7,695 bases of DNA from the NCBI GenBank assembly GCA_027445725.1, contig DAIAVG010000065.1, positions 1-7,695 on the forward strand. The letters are read 5' to 3'. Below are positions 6,956 through 7,695 of this stretch, piece by piece. The position numbers and the translations under genes were made by a program. The notes under the pieces were generated by a model, which made no database searches, was not told where the DNA came from, and saw nothing but the letters and a program-made list of their open reading frames with translations. This stretch comes from Acidithiobacillus sp. (GTDB lineage: Bacteria; Pseudomonadota; Gammaproteobacteria; Acidithiobacillales; Acidithiobacillaceae). Every line of letters starts with the position of its first letter. Positions within the stretch are counted from its first letter, which is position 1.

Positions 6956-6984
6956 AATGTAACGATCCCAAGCCCATTCTGCAA
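6956..6984 (-). promoter_or_regulatory. Candidate sigma70-type promoter for the hopanoid operon
   Basis: On the minus strand TTGCAG (6984-6979) and TACATT (6961-6956) are separated by exactly 17 bases. The -35 keeps the TTG core (3 of 6 matches) and the -10 keeps the first two and the last T/A positions (4 of 6). Transcription would begin near 6949, giving a leader of about 50 bases to the ATG at 6900, with the hairpin close to the 5' end. The match is modest and could be chance. Read-through from gpsA is the alternative. Confidence 0.35.
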
Positions 6985-7021
6985 GTCCTGCAGACCCATG
7001 ACCCCACCCTGCGCAGGCTCC

Positions 7022-7695
7022 TCACGACTCACCAGAGGAAAGCGTGACATCGGACGGCATGTGCAATTCGGAACGCAGGGCGCGGCGCATCAGCACATCG
7101 CTCGCAGCGCGCGGCGCCGTGCCCTCAAAGAGCACGCGATATACCTGCTCGGTGATCGGCATATCCACGCCCAGACGCTGTGCAAGCTGGAACAAGGCTT
7201 GCGCCGTACGCACGCCCTCGGCCTCTTCACCAATTTCGCGCAGCACCGCTTCCAGGCTCAAGCCGCGGCCCAGGCCAATTCCCACCCGGCGGTTCCGCGA
7301 CAAGTCGCTGCTCGCGGTGAGGATCAAGTCACCGGCACCGGCCAGGCCCATGAAGGTCTCGGTTCGCCCCCCCAGCGCCGTTCCCAGGCGATGCAATTCT
7401 GCCATCCCGCGGGTGATGAGTGCGGCACGCGCACTGTCGCCATTCCCCAATCCATCAGAAATGCCAGCAGCAATCGCCAGCACATTTTTGATCGCCCCAC
7501 CCAGACAGACCCCCGCCACATCATCACTGGTGTAGACCCGCATCTGCGTACTGCCAAAGGCCTCGGCCACCCGCTGAGCATGGGCCGGATCGGTGGACGC
7601 CGCCGTCATCGCCAATGGTTTTCCCAGGATCAGGTCATGGGCAAAACTCGGACCGGAGAGCATCACCAGCGGCGCATCCGGCACAGTTTCCTGCA
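7022..7695 (-). CDS. gpsA: GpsA, NAD(P)H-dependent sn-glycerol-3-phosphate dehydrogenase (5' end outside window)
   Basis: The frame is open from the right edge to TGA at 7024-7022, giving 223 codons of residues: the C-terminal two thirds of a protein usually near 330 residues. The N-terminal Rossmann motif is outside the window. Visible family features, in order, are LSGPSFAHDL near the edge, GGAIKNVLAIAAGISDG with the catalytic Lys coded at 7489-7487, GLAGAGDLILT beginning at 7348, SRNRRVG, and EEAEGVRTA in the C-terminal helical domain. The enzyme reduces dihydroxyacetone phosphate to sn-glycerol-3-phosphate in the cytoplasm, the entry to phospholipid synthesis. A GTG at 7684 could look like a start but would remove the substrate-binding N-terminal domain, so the gene is taken as truncated by the window. 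It is co-oriented with the hopanoid genes and lies 141 bases upstream of squalene synthase. No terminator is visible after it. Confidence 0.96.
   Translation of the reverse strand, partial: QETVPDAPLVMLSGPSFAHDLILGKPLAMTAASTDPAHAQRVAEAFGSTQMRVYTSDDVAGVCLGGAIKNVLAIAAGISDGLGNGDSARAALITRGMAELHRLGTALGGRTETFMGLAGAGDLILTASSDLSRNRRVGIGLGRGLSLEAVLREIGEEAEGVRTAQALFQLAQRLGVDMPITEQVYRVLFEGTAPRAASDVLMRRALRSELHMPSDVTLSSGES

Noticed and set aside
6979..6993. CTGCA/TGCAG inverted repeat with a five-base spacer
   Set aside because: Only five base pairs, no T-tract, and partly inside the candidate -35; too weak to call an operator or terminator.
1..7695. Mobile elements, CRISPR arrays, tRNA or rRNA genes
   Set aside because: No transposase-like protein, terminal inverted repeats, regularly spaced repeats or cloverleaf-like sequence was seen, and the coding density leaves almost no room for them.

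Overview
The window is a compact, single-orientation block of lipid genes. Every gene I can support lies on the minus strand, so transcription runs from the right edge to the left. The order of transcription is gpsA (5' end cut off), a gap of about 140 bases, squalene synthase, shc, hpnG, hpnA, hpnI and hpnJ (3' end cut off). This is a hopanoid (bacterial sterol-like triterpenoid) biosynthesis cluster with the genes needed to build and decorate a C35 side chain.

The base composition is high in GC by eye, and the genes resemble those of proteobacteria. A gammaproteobacterium-like or Acidithiobacillus-like acidophile or chemolithotroph would fit, but that is inference and no marker gene here proves it. 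No RNA genes, insertion sequences, CRISPR arrays or phage genes were seen.

Region by region: 7022-7695 is the C-terminal two thirds of glycerol-3-phosphate dehydrogenase GpsA. 6881-7021 is the only real intergenic space. It holds a candidate sigma70-type promoter, a short perfect hairpin, a strong Shine-Dalgarno sequence and an eight-codon leader-like ORF that ends across the start of the squalene synthase gene. 3909-6880 holds the squalene synthase and squalene-hopene cyclase genes. 1034-3927 holds HpnG, HpnA and HpnI. 1-1037 holds the first 345 codons of the radical SAM enzyme HpnJ. Junctions from squalene synthase leftward are tight: three are 4-base ATGA overlaps, one is a 19-base overlap and one is a 39-base gap. 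This indicates a single translationally coupled operon.

How the genes fit together: squalene synthase condenses two farnesyl diphosphates to squalene, and Shc cyclises squalene to hopene or hopanol. HpnH (not in the window) would join an adenosyl unit, and HpnG removes adenine. The resulting ribosyl side chain becomes bacteriohopanetetrol. HpnI adds an N-acetylhexosamine, and HpnJ carries out the radical SAM ring contraction giving the cyclitol ether. The deacetylase HpnK, needed between HpnI and HpnJ, is expected just beyond the left edge or elsewhere. The most unusual points are the use of one eukaryote-like squalene synthase where most hopanoid clusters carry hpnC-hpnD-hpnE, and the possible leader-peptide arrangement in front of it.
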